Origin: an uncultured Lachnospiraceae bacterium
Lineage (GTDB): Bacteria; Bacillota_A; Clostridia; Lachnospirales; Lachnospiraceae
Length of the DNA stretch: 64,000 bases
NCBI GenBank assembly: GCA_951801245.1
Contig: CATOMC010000001.1
Coordinates: 62,001 to 126,000, forward strand
Reading direction: 5' to 3'
The position numbers were made by a program, and so were the translations under genes. The notes beneath the pieces are model-generated. The model saw only the letters and a list, made by a program, of their open reading frames with translations, searched no databases and was not told the DNA's origin. Below are positions 1-7,805 of this stretch, one piece after another. Each line of letters opens with the position of its first letter. Position 1 is the first letter of the stretch.

Positions 1-177
1 TACAATTCGGTGCCGTATTCTCTGCACACAAGTGATAAAGAGGCAAAAAGGGTCGGCGCAGACGTTTGGCGTTATGACTTCGTGCTGGAGTCGGAGGCCG
101 AGTGCCGGCAGATTCTTGCCGGAGCGTTTCCCTCTTCCGGGTTTACAACAGGACATTTGAAAAGGGGCGTTGAATAA
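1..177 (+). CDS. U32 family peptidase, C-terminal fragment
   Basis: An open frame runs from the window edge to TAA at 175-177 and encodes about 58 residues. It ends in FTTGHLKRGVE, the typical C-terminus of clostridial U32 (collagenase-like) peptidases. U32 proteins act in collagen degradation or, in several bacteria, in tRNA hydroxylation; the catalytic part lies outside the window, so the subgroup cannot be named. The next gene starts 5 bases downstream, which suggests cotranscription. Confidence 0.75.
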   Translation, partial: YNSVPYSLHTSDKEAKRVGADVWRYDFVLESEAECRQILAGAFPSSGFTTGHLKRGVE

Positions 178-182
178 GTTAT

Positions 183-1592
183 ATGGAATTATATATCACA
201 GAACTTTCTAAATATATCATTACACTGTTTATCGCCCTTTACACGCTTGAATGCTTTCTGGTATTTCGGTTTCAGGAGGAAGAGCGGCGTAAGGGCATCT
301 ATATCCGTCAGAATCTCTTTATGTTTCTGGTGCATTTTTCGTGCTTTCTGGTGATATGTTTTGAGACGGGCAAAATGGAATATCTGCTGTTTTATATCTT
401 ACAGCAGATACTGTTATTTGCAACAATCATGCTGTTTCGAATGATTTATCCTAGGGGGAACAGGCTGATCATCAACAATATGTGTATGCTTTTGAGCATT
501 GGATTTGTCATTCTTTCCCGGCTGTCTTACGAGAAAGCCATCAAACAGTTTTTTATTGTGACAGTATCCCTCATCATGAGTATGCTGATTCCTTATTTTA
601 TTCATAAGCTCAAGTTTTTAAAGAGCCTTACCTGGGTCTATGCGGGTGTGGGGATCGCGGCCCTGGGGATCGTGCTGATCTTAGGGTCAGTCACCTACGG
701 CTCGAAGATTTCTTATTCTGTGGGAGGGGTTACCTTTCAGCCCTCGGAGTTTGTCAAAATCATTTTTGTATTCTTTCTTGCCAGCGCACTCAGTGAATCC
801 CAGGATTTCTTAAGAGTGGCCGTAACGGCGGTACTGGCAGGGCTTCATGTGCTCATTCTGGTGGCATCCAAGGACCTTGGCAGCGCCCTAATCTTCTTTA
901 TTGTCTATGTATTGATGGTGTTTATCGCTACGGGTCAGTGGATCTATCTGTTATTAGGTGCAGCGGGCGGCAGTGTTGCGGCAGTAGCGGCCTATCATTT
1001 GTTTGGCCATGTGCAGGTGCGTGTGCAGGCCTGGCGGGATCCCTTTAGCTGCATCGATGCGGCCGGTTTTCAGATTACCCAGTCGCTCTTTGGCATCAGC
1101 AGCGGCGGCTGGTTCGGACTGGGGCTTTTTCGGGGCAATCCGACGGCAATTCCGCTCGTGGAGGCAGATTTTGTGTATTCCGCAGTGGCGGAAGAACTGG
1201 GAATTGTCTTTTCCATGTGCCTGATTTTGATCTGCATTAGCTGCTTTATCATGTTTATGAATATAGCCATCAAGCTGCAGAACGGATTTTACAGACTGAT
1301 TGCCTTTGGACTGGGTGTTACCTATATCTTTCAGGTATTTCTGACCATTGGAGGCGGTACCAAGTTTATACCCATGACCGGTGTGACACTGCCCTTTATC
1401 AGCTATGGGGGCAGTTCCATACTGACAACGCTGATCATGTTCTTTATTATAGAGGGACTATATATCATTAGGCAGGATGAAGGAGACAGACGTGCCAAAA
1501 AGAAGAGAAAACGAAGAAGAATTCAATACGCGGCAGAAAGAAAAGCAGACGAAGAGGATGAAGCAGGAGAAGACGAGGAAGAAGAGGAATAA
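183..1592 (+). CDS. FtsW/RodA/SpoVE family peptidoglycan polymerase
   Basis: The 469-residue polytopic membrane protein belongs to the SEDS family, which polymerises glycan strands from lipid II together with a class B PBP. Family signatures are visible: GVTFQPSEFVKI near residue 185, the KDLGSALI segment, and the C-terminal PFISYGGSS motif. The N-terminal 130 residues add several hydrophobic segments before the conserved core. The last 40 residues are cytoplasmic, first Lys/Arg-rich and then Glu/Asp-rich, and they overlap the following PBP gene. Pairing with a transpeptidase is the usual arrangement for this family. The separate rodA-like gene at 29736 suggests different roles, but FtsW versus SpoVE cannot be decided here. 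Confidence 0.9.
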   Translation: MELYITELSKYIITLFIALYTLECFLVFRFQEEERRKGIYIRQNLFMFLVHFSCFLVICFETGKMEYLLFYILQQILLFATIMLFRMIYPRGNRLIINNMCMLLSIGFVILSRLSYEKAIKQFFIVTVSLIMSMLIPYFIHKLKFLKSLTWVYAGVGIAALGIVLILGSVTYGSKISYSVGGVTFQPSEFVKIIFVFFLASALSESQDFLRVAVTAVLAGLHVLILVASKDLGSALIFFIVYVLMVFIATGQWIYLLLGAAGGSVAAVAAYHLFGHVQVRVQAWRDPFSCIDAAGFQITQSLFGISSGGWFGLGLFRGNPTAIPLVEADFVYSAVAEELGIVFSMCLILICISCFIMFMNIAIKLQNGFYRLIAFGLGVTYIFQVFLTIGGGTKFIPMTGVTLPFISYGGSSILTTLIMFFIIEGLYIIRQDEGDRRAKKKRKRRRIQYAAERKADEEDEAGEDEEEEE

Positions 1593-2982
1593 GCAGATCC
1601 TTGCGGTCACATACTTCTTTGTCGCGGTATTTCTGGGGATGATGGGCTATACCTGTTATTATGCCATCACGCATCAACAGGAACTGATGAACAACAGTTA
1701 CAACAGCAGGCAGGAAATTCTGGTGGCGCAGAATACCAGAGGGACGATCTATGCGGAAGGCAGACAGGTACTTGCACAGACACAGACGGATGAGGAGGGA
1801 AAGGAGACCAGGGTATATCCTTATGGTAAGATGTTCTCTCATGTGGTCGGATATGCTTCCAACGGCCGCTTTGGCATTGAGTCATCAGCCAATTATTACC
1901 TGATCAATTCCAATGCGAAACTGTCCGAGAAGGTGGCAAGCGATGTGGCAGGCTTGAAATATCCGGGCGATAATGTGGTGACGACCCTGAATGTAGACTT
2001 ACAGCAGGTCGCCTATGATTCGTTAGGACTATATAAAGGAGCCGTCATCGTAACGGATCCGTCTACCGGGACTATACTTGCCATGGTGTCCAAGCCGGAT
2101 TTTGATCCCAATGAGATCGCGGTGATCTGGGACGACCTTCTGGCAGACAAGGAGAGCGGCGTGCTGCTAAACCGCGTGACACAGGGGTTGTATCCGCCGG
2201 GGTCTACCTTTAAGATCGTGACGGCACTGGAATATATCCGGGAGAATCCTGACTCGTATAGTCAATACACATATCAGTGCAACGGAATGTTTACCCATGG
2301 GGAGGAAACGATCAATTGCTACCATGGTACGGTTCACGGTTATGAGGATTTCACCAAATCCTTTGCCAAGTCCTGCAATGCCTCTTTTGCCAATATAGGT
2401 ATGCAGCTTGACCGCGGCCGGTTTGCAGACACGTTGGAAGGTCTTTTGTTCAATCAGGAATTAAAAGTAGGATTTGCCTATAATCAGAGCAGGCTTTTGA
2501 TCGATGAAAACACGGAAGATGCGGATGTGATGCAGGCGGCCATCGGCCAGGGTACCACGGCAGTCACGCCGCTGCAGATGAATATGATCACCTGTGCCAT
2601 TGCCAATGACGGCATGTTGATGAAACCTTATCTGGTGGATCATGTGGAAACGCACGAGGGAAACGTGATCAAACAGTTTGAGGCCACCACCTATAAACGG
2701 CTGATGAGTGAACAGGAAGCGGCAATCATGAAAGGCCTGATGCAGGAAGTGGTACAAAGCGGTACCGGCACGAAACTGAAAGATGCCTCTTATACGGCGG
2801 CAGGCAAGACCGGCTCGGCAGAGTACAATGCCGTCAAGACGGATTCCCATGCCTGGTTCACCGGATTTGCACCGGTGGAGGATCCGCAGCTTTGTGTGAC
2901 TATTATTATAGAAGGCGCTGGTTCTGGCGGAGACTATGCGGTACCGATCGCCAGACGGATCTTTGATGCTTATTTTGAATAA
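1492..2982 (+). CDS. Class B penicillin-binding protein (transpeptidase)
   Basis: This is a D,D-transpeptidase that cross-links peptidoglycan, partner of the SEDS protein just upstream. From the GTG at 1492 it has 496 residues: a basic cytoplasmic tail, one membrane anchor at about 35-60, a short dimerisation region, and a transpeptidase domain with all three active-site motifs: STFK at 238-241, SCN at 294-296 and KTG at 439-441. GTG 1492 is preferred because AAGGAG at 1480-1485 lies 6 bases before it; an in-frame ATG at 1477 has no such site. Either start lies inside the end of the upstream gene, in another frame. At about 500 residues and without PASTA repeats it resembles the short clostridial PBPs that accompany FtsW-like proteins. 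Confidence 0.9.
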   Translation: MPKRRENEEEFNTRQKEKQTKRMKQEKTRKKRNKQILAVTYFFVAVFLGMMGYTCYYAITHQQELMNNSYNSRQEILVAQNTRGTIYAEGRQVLAQTQTDEEGKETRVYPYGKMFSHVVGYASNGRFGIESSANYYLINSNAKLSEKVASDVAGLKYPGDNVVTTLNVDLQQVAYDSLGLYKGAVIVTDPSTGTILAMVSKPDFDPNEIAVIWDDLLADKESGVLLNRVTQGLYPPGSTFKIVTALEYIRENPDSYSQYTYQCNGMFTHGEETINCYHGTVHGYEDFTKSFAKSCNASFANIGMQLDRGRFADTLEGLLFNQELKVGFAYNQSRLLIDENTEDADVMQAAIGQGTTAVTPLQMNMITCAIANDGMLMKPYLVDHVETHEGNVIKQFEATTYKRLMSEQEAAIMKGLMQEVVQSGTGTKLKDASYTAAGKTGSAEYNAVKTDSHAWFTGFAPVEDPQLCVTIIIEGAGSGGDYAVPIARRIFDAYFE

Positions 2983-3059
2983 TTTGAAATATCGTGTCTA
3001 CAGCAGATCGTAAAACGCTGCGTCCCGTCTCCGGTTTAAAGGTACCGTTACAGTCAGAT

Positions 3060-4118
3060 TTAGTAAATGGCGGTAATCTGCAGGTCCGGGCGACTAGCAA
3101 GATCGATCAGTCCGCCGTTTTTTGTCTGCAGCAAAGGTCTTGAAAAATGTGCTTTGTTGACTTCTTTGACGGTGGCCTCCGTATCATCGCTTAACCGCAC
3201 ATGAAAAGTAAGCTGTGTAGAGGCAATATGATAGAGGATCGGCCGGAGAATGGTCTCATCAAATTTTACGAACCCTTCTTTTTCGAAATTGTCTATCACC
3301 TGGAACGGGTTTAAGGACTGCCTGTAAGTCCGGGCAGAAGTCATGGCCTCATAGGCATCTATGACGGCAATATACTTGGCAAAAATATCAATCTTATCGC
3401 TATGCAGTTTAGAAGGATACCCGGAACCGTCACAGCGCTCATGATGCATGAGCGTGGCTTTGATCACATGTTCGTTTAAGTTCTGATCTTTTAACAGGTC
3501 AAAACCAAGCATGGTATGGGTTTTTAATTTGGTAAATTCCAGATCGGTCAGTTTATCCGGTTTCCAGAGCAGTTCCTGGGGGAGTTTTAACTTGCCGATA
3601 TCATAGAAAAAGCCGCACTGGATCAACAAGAATACATCTTCTTTGGAAAGTTTCCACCAGGTACCGAACACGCCGGCGATTAGCGCGGAATTGAGGCAGT
3701 GGGCATGTGTCATATCGTCTTCCCGGGGCAGCATATTGTACAGAAAATCAAGAAGCTGCTCCCCGTTTCTTGCGCAGGAAGTGATTTTGACATACAGATC
3801 CATCAGCTTGCTCATGCGCACCGGGATGCCCTTTTCTACAAAATCCGTCATCAACAGACTATAGATGGGCATACAGTCATTGTATGTAAATTCAAAATAT
3901 TTAAATTCGCTGCTCAGCCGCACTTTCTCAAAATGTGTGGTGGCATAATCGACCTCTTCTTTGATTGCCACACAGATGATGGAGTGGCGCGCCAACTTGG
4001 CGATCACTTTGTCCGTTACTACTGTATCCTTCGGATAGAGCAGTTCATTCTGGTAATTGTAGACATCCTCCCCAATCACCATGCCTTTTTCCAGAGTCAT
4101 ACGAGCTACATTTTTCAT
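3060..4118 (-). CDS. HD-GYP domain protein with altered HD motif
   Basis: The 352-residue protein has an N-terminal region of about 120 residues followed by an HD-GYP domain, the fold of cyclic-di-GMP phosphodiesterases. Visible are His201 in KTHTMLG, the signature HHERCDGSGYP at 225-235, and the D in VIDAYEAM. The normally invariant HD pair reads Tyr172-Asp173 (FFYDIGK), so one metal-ligand His is replaced. The enzyme may have lost or changed activity; that is inference. The start has a GGAGGG site. It is transcribed towards the PBP gene, alone, with 77 bases between the two stops. Confidence 0.85.
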   Translation of the reverse strand: MKNVARMTLEKGMVIGEDVYNYQNELLYPKDTVVTDKVIAKLARHSIICVAIKEEVDYATTHFEKVRLSSEFKYFEFTYNDCMPIYSLLMTDFVEKGIPVRMSKLMDLYVKITSCARNGEQLLDFLYNMLPREDDMTHAHCLNSALIAGVFGTWWKLSKEDVFLLIQCGFFYDIGKLKLPQELLWKPDKLTDLEFTKLKTHTMLGFDLLKDQNLNEHVIKATLMHHERCDGSGYPSKLHSDKIDIFAKYIAVIDAYEAMTSARTYRQSLNPFQVIDNFEKEGFVKFDETILRPILYHIASTQLTFHVRLSDDTEATVKEVNKAHFSRPLLQTKNGGLIDLASRPDLQITAIY

Positions 4119-4338
4119 AGAAATTCCCTCCTATTTTCATGATAGCAGAAAACAAATCTATTGAAAACCCTGAAATTGATGCATACTTCCAGAGGGTTCT
4201 TCGCAAAGAAGATGAATGACAACCCTAAAGTTTAAGATATTCTGTTCTATTTTCTGAAAGTGTGGTAGAATAGACGCAGGTTTATTAACCTGAGGTATTA
4301 TCTTGCTATATAGTTTTATCATTTGACAGGGGAACTAC

Positions 4339-4662
4339 ATGGAATTTTATAAAAACCTCTATATTGGGGATACTGTTAAAAAGCCTCAAAAGATCATAAA
4401 GAAACTGAAAAAATATAAGAAACTGCCGGGCATCTATGTCATCGCCTGCATGCAGGACAAGAAACGGATTGAGATTTATCACAGTCTGATGCTGCAGCAG
4501 TGGTATTATAAAGAAAATCCACCGGCCATTCTGGGAATAGCGGGCAGTCAGGAGGAAGCGTTCGGATTGATTGAGAAGATCGCAAAAGAAGCCGTAGACG
4601 CAACCGGCCGGGGAGATCTTTTGGCTTATCTTGACTTGGATGATATGGCCAATTGCAGGTAA
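4339..4662 (+). CDS. Conserved hypothetical protein, 107 aa
   Basis: I do not recognise a family. The 107-residue protein is soluble, has a basic N-terminal third rich in Lys (KKPQKIIKKLKKYKK), and then a region suggesting a small alpha/beta domain (PGIYVIAC, PAILGIAG). An AGGGG site at 4328-4332 precedes the ATG by 6 bases. The upstream gap holds a small hairpin (CAGGTT-TATT-AACCTG at 4277-4292) and a possible -10 (TAGAAT, 4266-4271). It stands 76 bases before the DUF2953 gene and may be in its transcript. Confidence 0.6.
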   Translation: MEFYKNLYIGDTVKKPQKIIKKLKKYKKLPGIYVIACMQDKKRIEIYHSLMLQQWYYKENPPAILGIAGSQEEAFGLIEKIAKEAVDATGRGDLLAYLDLDDMANCR

Positions 4663-4738
4663 AGGGAAAGGAAACAGCTAATACCGTGGTTATATAGCAT
4701 TTGTAAGGAAAAGCGCGTCAGGTGTTGTTGGAGAAAAT

Positions 4739-5722
4739 ATGCTACATATCATATTGCTTATTCTAAAAATCATAGGAATCGTGCTCTTGTGTGTGATCGG
4801 AATCCTTTTGCTGGCGCTTCTTTGTGTACTGTTTGTACCGGTGCGCTATCGGATTGAGGTCTCAAGGGAAGAGGGAGAGGATCAGCCGCCGGTAATGGTC
4901 CGGGTGCAGGTCACCTGGCTTTTGCATCTTTTAAATATTCTGATCCAGTATCCGGCAGAAGTGATGGTCCGGGTGCGGGTCATGATCTTTACGATCTTAA
5001 AGATGCCGGCGAAAAAAGGAGCAGAAGAGAAAGAATCTTCCGGAAAGAAAACGAAAAAGAACCGGGAAGAAAAGGCGGAAAAGAAGAAACAAACAGAGGA
5101 AGCGGCACAAAGCGAATCCAAGGAAAACGGATCAAAACGCCACAAAGCCGCCCAAAAAGAGAAGGTTCCAACAGTCACCATCAAGGCTGCAAGAAAGGAA
5201 CAGAAGCAAGAGGATACGAAAGATGCTCCCGGTTTTGTGGACAAGCTGCGTGCCATCCCTGCCATCCTGCAAAAGATCATGCAAAAAATAAAGCAGTTCT
5301 TTGAAAATATACAGTACACAATCAGGCGTTTGTGTGATAGAATAAGGTCTATATCGGATAATATACAGTATTACAAAGAAGTTGTGGAAAGTGAGACCTT
5401 TCAAAATTCCTTCCGGCTCTGCAGGGGGGAACTTGTCAGGATACTAAAGAGTCTGAAACCGCAGAAGTTTGAGGGACAACTGATTGTCGGCATGGATGAT
5501 CCGGCAGCGACCGGACAGATACTCGCCATCTGTGGCATGCTGTATCCCGTTTTTGGCGGACAGTTGGATGTGGCCGGCGATTTTGAGAAAAAGCGTATAG
5601 AAGGGTGGATATTTATCAAAGGCCGGATCCGGTTTGGTACCTTCCTGCGGATGGCAGTACGTGTTTATTTTAATAAGGATATCAAGAAATTAATCAGATT
5701 ATTGAAGAAGGAGGCAGTATAA
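4739..5722 (+). CDS. DUF2953 domain protein (YtfI-like)
   Basis: The 327-residue protein starts with one hydrophobic segment (residues 3-33) and has a DUF2953-type C-terminal half (about 215-320, including GMDDPAATGQI and GWIFIKGRIRFG). A very charged Lys/Glu-rich linker fills about residues 95-165. In Bacillus this family (ytfI) lies beside ytfJ/gerW and is sporulation-associated; the function is unknown. Here its stop codon directly abuts the ATG of the GerW gene, so the two are translationally linked. Membrane insertion is inferred from the N-terminus. Confidence 0.8.
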   Translation: MLHIILLILKIIGIVLLCVIGILLLALLCVLFVPVRYRIEVSREEGEDQPPVMVRVQVTWLLHLLNILIQYPAEVMVRVRVMIFTILKMPAKKGAEEKESSGKKTKKNREEKAEKKKQTEEAAQSESKENGSKRHKAAQKEKVPTVTIKAARKEQKQEDTKDAPGFVDKLRAIPAILQKIMQKIKQFFENIQYTIRRLCDRIRSISDNIQYYKEVVESETFQNSFRLCRGELVRILKSLKPQKFEGQLIVGMDDPAATGQILAICGMLYPVFGGQLDVAGDFEKKRIEGWIFIKGRIRFGTFLRMAVRVYFNKDIKKLIRLLKKEAV

Positions 5723-6115
5723 ATGGCAGAAAATAATTTTACAGGTGTGATAGAATCTCTGATGAAGGGCATGAATGCCGTAATCGGTACCAAAACAGTA
5801 GTGGGGGATGCCACGCAGGTTGGCGATACCATTATTTTACCGTTAGTGGACGTGAGTTTTGGTGTGGGAGCGGGAGCCAGCGCCGGAGATAAGAAGAATG
5901 GCGGTGGCGGCGGATTTTCTGCCAAGATGACACCCAGTGCAGTGCTTGTGATCAAAAACGGTTCTACCAAACTTGTGAATATCAAGAATCAGGATACTGT
6001 CACCAAAGTGCTTGATATGATTCCGGATATTGTGGAGAAGTTTACGGCACCGAAGGAAGAGATGATCGAGGATGATGCCGCGGTGGATATCGCTTTCCCG
6101 GAACAGGATAAGTAA
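5723..6115 (+). CDS. gerW: GerW family sporulation protein (YtfJ)
   Basis: This 130-residue protein matches the GerW/YtfJ family: MNAVIGTKTVVGDATQVGD, then LPLVDVSFGVGAG, a Gly-rich segment (NGGGGGF), and KMTPSAVLVIKNG. GerW is required for efficient L-alanine-dependent spore germination in Bacillus. Its presence supports a spore-forming host. The AGGAGG site is inside the end of the DUF2953 gene. A weak hairpin (AAAGCC/GGCTTT at 6120-6139) follows the stop. Confidence 0.9.
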   Translation: MAENNFTGVIESLMKGMNAVIGTKTVVGDATQVGDTIILPLVDVSFGVGAGASAGDKKNGGGGGFSAKMTPSAVLVIKNGSTKLVNIKNQDTVTKVLDMIPDIVEKFTAPKEEMIEDDAAVDIAFPEQDK

Positions 6116-6200
6116 AATAAAAGCCATAAGCCTGGCTTTAGAATCATTTTGGGCAAAAGATCATATAGTATAGTAAAAGTATAAACAGGGATAGCAGCAT

Positions 6201-6341
6201 ATGAAGAAGATGATCGGTTTTGTCGCGCTTTGTGTCGCCTGTGGAATGATAGTCATGCTCTTTTTGGCGAATCGGTTCGTCGGGCTAGTGCTGATCGTTT
6301 TGCTTATGCTGATAGGATACGCATTTTTTTGCTGTGATTGA
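6201..6341 (+). CDS. Small membrane protein, 46 aa
   Basis: A short frame encodes 46 residues beginning MKKMIGFVALCVACGM and ending in FFCCD. Two hydrophobic stretches (about 5-23 and 27-43) flank a short NRF turn, which predicts a two-helix hairpin membrane protein. It has a weak ribosome site (AGGGATAG) and lies between the gerW gene and the J-domain gene on the same strand. No function is known to me; coding is inferred from hydrophobic pattern, clean start and genomic fit. Confidence 0.55.
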   Translation: MKKMIGFVALCVACGMIVMLFLANRFVGLVLIVLLMLIGYAFFCCD

Positions 6342-6368
6342 TAGCTGCGAATTTGACAGAGGAGTACT

Positions 6369-6908
6369 ATGGAGAAATTTGAAGAGATACTGGTGCACGG
6401 CTCTGAGAGAGAACTACAGGAGTTGAAGGCCTGGCTTTTCCGGGAGAATATCCGTCTTGCAACGGCGGCGAAGGAGTTAGAGCATCAGCAGGAGAAGTTC
6501 CTGCAGGAAAAAGTACAGTTCCAGGAGGAAATGAAAGTTTTGAACCGCAGGATATCCAGTGAACAGCAGCGGCTTAAAGAGGACAATCAGTTTTTTGCCA
6601 AGAAGCTGGAGATTTTGCAAAACGGGTTTCAACAGCTTGATATTGACCGCAGAAGGCTTGACAAAGAACGGGCAAGACTTGCGGCGGAAAAGGAATTTCT
6701 GGAAGAACACAGTGTATATGAGGGGGTATCGGAAGTGTCGGTCTTTTTCCATGGGGTGAAGAATCCACTGACTTTAAAGAAGCGGTATAAGGATTTGACG
6801 AAGATATTTCATCCGGACAATCTGGCAGGAGATACCCAGATCATACAGAAAATCAACAGAGAGTATGAGAACCTGAAAAGAGAGTATGAAGGTTTTAAGC
6901 AGGCGTAA
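6369..6908 (+). CDS. J-domain protein with N-terminal coiled coil
   Basis: The 179-residue protein is highly charged. Residues about 10-115 form a predicted long coiled coil (repeated Glu/Gln/Lys heptads). The last 55 residues resemble the end of a DnaJ J-domain, with the HPD tripeptide in KIFHPDNLAGDTQIIQKIN, which in real J-proteins stimulates the ATPase of DnaK. A full Gly/Phe and zinc domain are absent, so this is not DnaJ itself. Substrate or DnaK partner cannot be read from the context. A strong terminator follows at 6926. Confidence 0.75.
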   Translation: MEKFEEILVHGSERELQELKAWLFRENIRLATAAKELEHQQEKFLQEKVQFQEEMKVLNRRISSEQQRLKEDNQFFAKKLEILQNGFQQLDIDRRRLDKERARLAAEKEFLEEHSVYEGVSEVSVFFHGVKNPLTLKKRYKDLTKIFHPDNLAGDTQIIQKINREYENLKREYEGFKQA

Positions 6909-6925
6909 GAGAGAATGGCAAACAA

Positions 6926-6953
6926 AAAGACCAATCGACTGAGATTGGTCTTT
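6926..6953. terminator. Bidirectional intrinsic terminator
   Basis: AAAGACCAATC (6926-6936) pairs perfectly with GATTGGTCTTT (6943-6953) around a 6-base loop. It lies between the convergent J-domain gene and rpmB and has A/T runs on both sides, so it can serve both strands. Confidence 0.85.
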
Positions 6954-6983
6954 CGCATATGCATTCATAAAGTCTTAGGAAAA

Positions 6984-7169
6984 TTAAGCGCGCTCCACTT
7001 TACCAGATCTTAAGCAGCGTGTACACACGTGCAGCTTCTTGCTGGCGCCATTCACTTTGCATTTAACATTCTGAATGTTGGAATTCCAAATTCTGTTAGA
7101 TCTTCTATGAGAATGGCTTACGTTATTTCCAAAATGAGCGCCCTTACCACAAATATCACATTTAGCCAT
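6984..7169 (-). CDS. rpmB: 50S ribosomal protein L28
   Basis: The 61-residue protein MAKCDICGKGAHFGNNVSHS... is bacterial L28 of the zinc-binding type: two Cys pairs (CDIC near the N-terminus, CTRC near 49-52). It is a structural protein of the large subunit. AGGAGG stands 8 bases before the ATG. It is transcribed alone, divergently from the Asp23 gene. A short hairpin (ATCCGC-GAA-GCGGAT, 7222-7236) lies in its probable leader. Confidence 0.97.
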   Translation of the reverse strand: MAKCDICGKGAHFGNNVSHSHRRSNRIWNSNIQNVKCKVNGASKKLHVCTRCLRSGKVERA

Positions 7170-7363
7170 CTTTGCACCTCCTAACGATTATAGTATAAGA
7201 AATTCTCAAAATGAAATCCGAATCCGCGAAGCGGATCTTCTCATCAGGTATGACCCGATTTATGCAACATTTGTATAATAGCAGAAAGTAGAGCATATTG
7301 CAAGCATAAATTACATAATTTGGACATGGAATTTATGTCGATGGTAAATTATAGTATATTTTT

Positions 7364-7394
7364 TGTTTCATTTTTTGGTATATCGGGTTATAAT
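7364..7394 (+). promoter_or_regulatory. Probable promoter of the Asp23-fakA operon
   Basis: TATAAT at 7389-7394 is preceded by TTGTTT at 7364-7369 with a 19-base spacer, slightly long for sigma-A. The -10 box is perfect, and the first gene starts 35 bases later after an AAGGAGG site. Confidence 0.5.
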
Positions 7395-7429
7395 AGCAAT
7401 ATATGTTTAGAATAATAAGGAGGTAAACT

Positions 7430-7789
7430 ATGAAAGTCTCTTCGATGGACACCCATATGGGAAATATTTCTATTGATCAGGAAGTGATAGCCCAGTATGC
7501 AGGTACTGTGGCGATGGAGTGCTTCGGTGTGGTCGGCATGGCCAGTATGAGCGTCAGGGATGGTCTGGTCAAACTACTGAAAAAAGACAGCATGACCCGG
7601 GGAATTCAGGTTTTTTTAAACAATAATAAGCTGACGATCAACTTTCATATCATCGTTTCTTACGGCGTGAGTATTTTGGCGGTGGCGGATAATCTGATCG
7701 ACAGCGTTAAATATAAGGTAGAAGAGTTTACCGGGATTGAGATAGAAAAGATAAACATCTTCGTAGAAGGTGTGAAAGTGATTGACTAG
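7430..7789 (+). CDS. Asp23/Gls24 family envelope stress response protein
   Basis: The 119-residue protein has the Asp23/Gls24 fold: GNISIDQEVIAQYAGTVAME at the start, then CFGVVGMAS, and a C-terminal VNIFVEGVKVID-like end. Members are cytoplasmic, often associated with the membrane, and are linked to alkaline or envelope stress. In Firmicutes the gene is characteristically followed by the DAK2/FakA gene, as here. The start has a canonical AAGGAGG. Confidence 0.9.
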   Translation: MKVSSMDTHMGNISIDQEVIAQYAGTVAMECFGVVGMASMSVRDGLVKLLKKDSMTRGIQVFLNNNKLTINFHIIVSYGVSILAVADNLIDSVKYKVEEFTGIEIEKINIFVEGVKVID

Positions 7790-7805
7790 AGGAGGATCAA
7801 ATAAG

